Assembly: GCA_035541995.1 (NCBI GenBank)
Contig: DATKMG010000120.1
Span: 1 to 6,539, forward strand
Direction: 5' to 3'
Source of the DNA: DATKMG01 sp035541995
GTDB taxonomy: Bacteria; Acidobacteriota; Terriglobia; Versatilivoradales; Versatilivoraceae
Length of the DNA: 6,539 nt
Shown here: positions 5,764-6,539 of the stretch, piece by piece
Layout of the letters: each line of letters starts with the position of its first letter
How positions within the stretch are numbered: the first letter of the stretch is position 1
Notes under the pieces: generated by a model
Told to the model about the DNA's origin: nothing
Databases searched by the model: none
Seen by the model: the letters and a program-made list of their open reading frames with translations, nothing else
Program-made: the position numbers and the translations under genes

Positions 5764-6539
5764 ATGGCTCAGGAAAAGATCGGCAGATATTTAATTGAGC
5801 GAACCATTGGACGAGGGGCCATGGGTGTTGTTTACCTTGCCTTCGACCCAATTCTTGATCGCCACTCAGCCATTAAGGTGATGACTACCAGTGGGGAAGT
5901 AGACGAAGAACTCCGTACCCGTTTTCTTCGTGAAGCCCGTTCTGCAGCCAAAATAAGACACCCGAACATTATCGCCATTTACGACATGGGCGAGGACCAA
6001 AATAGACCCTATATCGCCATGGAGTATCTGGAGGGTGAAGATCTAAAAACCCTAATTGACAAGAGAATAGTCATCCCGTTTGAAAAGAAGATCAACCTGC
6101 TCATCCAAGTGTGCCGCGGTCTCCACTATGCGCATGAGCACGGGGTAATACACCGGGACATCAAGCCAGCTAATATTTTCGTCACCAAGGATGGAGAAGT
6201 GAGGATCTTAGATTTCGGCCTAGCACGGCTGGAATCCTCCGAGTTGACACGCGCCGGAATCGTCATGGGTACTCCCTACTACATGTCCCCAGAGCAAGTG
6301 CGAGGGGCGCGGGAACTCGATGGCCGCAGTGACCTGTTTAGTGTCGGAGTCGTCCTCTATGAGTTAGTTTCACACACGAAACCCTTTGAAGCCAGTAACA
6401 TGACAGGCGTCTGTTTCAAGATTGTCTCCGAACCGCACCCTCCTATCTCTGAATATCTGCCTGGCTGCGCAGAAGAACTGGGAGAGATCATTGATCGAGC
6501 GCTGGCGAAAGACCGCAGTCAGCGCTACGCCAATTGTGA
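5764..6539 (+). CDS. Hanks-type Ser/Thr protein kinase, 3' end missing
   Basis: The frame runs from ATG 5764 to the window edge without a stop; 258 codons are visible. It starts almost directly with a PknB-like kinase domain. The Gly-rich loop is GRGAMGVV (16-23), the ATP-anchoring Lys is K38 (AIKV), the helix C Glu is probably E57 (FLREAR), and HPNI is at 66-69. The catalytic loop is HRDIKPAN (130-137, with D132, K134 and N137), the metal-binding DFG is at 150-152, the activation segment ends GTPYYMSPE (169-177), and D190 supports the catalytic loop. It is an RD kinase, so activation-loop phosphorylation is likely; T162 and T170 are candidate sites. All catalytic residues are present, so it should be active. 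The visible part reaches subdomain XI (ALAKDRSQRYANC). Family members usually continue with a juxtamembrane linker, a transmembrane helix and a sensor or TPR region, which would lie beyond the window. There is no clear ribosome binding site and translation is probably coupled to the phosphatase; an in-frame TTG at 5758 is a less likely start. Confidence 0.95.
   Translation, partial: MAQEKIGRYLIERTIGRGAMGVVYLAFDPILDRHSAIKVMTTSGEVDEELRTRFLREARSAAKIRHPNIIAIYDMGEDQNRPYIAMEYLEGEDLKTLIDKRIVIPFEKKINLLIQVCRGLHYAHEHGVIHRDIKPANIFVTKDGEVRILDFGLARLESSELTRAGIVMGTPYYMSPEQVRGARELDGRSDLFSVGVVLYELVSHTKPFEASNMTGVCFKIVSEPHPPISEYLPGCAEELGEIIDRALAKDRSQRYANC

Overview
The window reads as an ordinary bacterial chromosome segment that is densely coded on both strands. 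The gene content suggests Acidobacteriota of the Solibacter/Bryobacter kind. It pairs a PQQ dehydrogenase lacking the vicinal cysteines with a cytochrome carrying a planctomycete-type haem-binding domain, and it has a TPR protein and a PP2C/Ser-Thr kinase pair. This assignment is an inference from protein style only; no rRNA or other marker gene is present.

Left block, + strand, about 1-3934. The 3' part of a TPR-repeat protein is followed by a secreted two-haem c-type cytochrome, then a periplasmic PQQ-dependent alcohol dehydrogenase, then a small class I SAM methyltransferase. The cytochrome and dehydrogenase genes overlap by 4 nt (ATGA), with a strong AGGAGGAGG ribosome binding site inside the end of the cytochrome gene. 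The dehydrogenase and methyltransferase genes overlap by 4 nt (TTGA). This looks like one transcription unit. The likely core function is periplasmic alcohol or aldehyde oxidation, with electrons passed from PQQ to the neighbouring cytochrome. The dehydrogenase has the Asp-x-Asp active-site pattern associated with lanthanide-using enzymes, but has Asp where the usual Glu metal ligand sits.

Middle, - strand, 3954-4700. A second, unrelated class I methyltransferase runs convergently to the first, with only 19 bp between the stop codons and no visible terminator. Its sequence style resembles methyltransferases of glycan or lipid biosynthesis loci.

Intergenic 4701-4999. This divergent control region holds two perfect 7-bp-arm inverted repeats, a tentative minus-strand extended -10 promoter that overlaps one of them, and a good sigma70-type promoter (TTGCAG-N17-TATAAT) facing right. 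I see no convincing small gene in it.

Right block, + strand, 5000-6539. A PP2C-family Ser/Thr phosphatase is followed after 2 nt by a Hanks-type Ser/Thr protein kinase that runs off the window edge. The two form a reversible protein-phosphorylation pair expressed from the promoter at 4914-4942.

I found no rRNA, tRNA, CRISPR array, insertion sequence or prophage gene. The most noteworthy items are the active-site composition of the PQQ enzyme and the palindromes in the divergent promoter region. I do not see clear evidence of a wholly new system.
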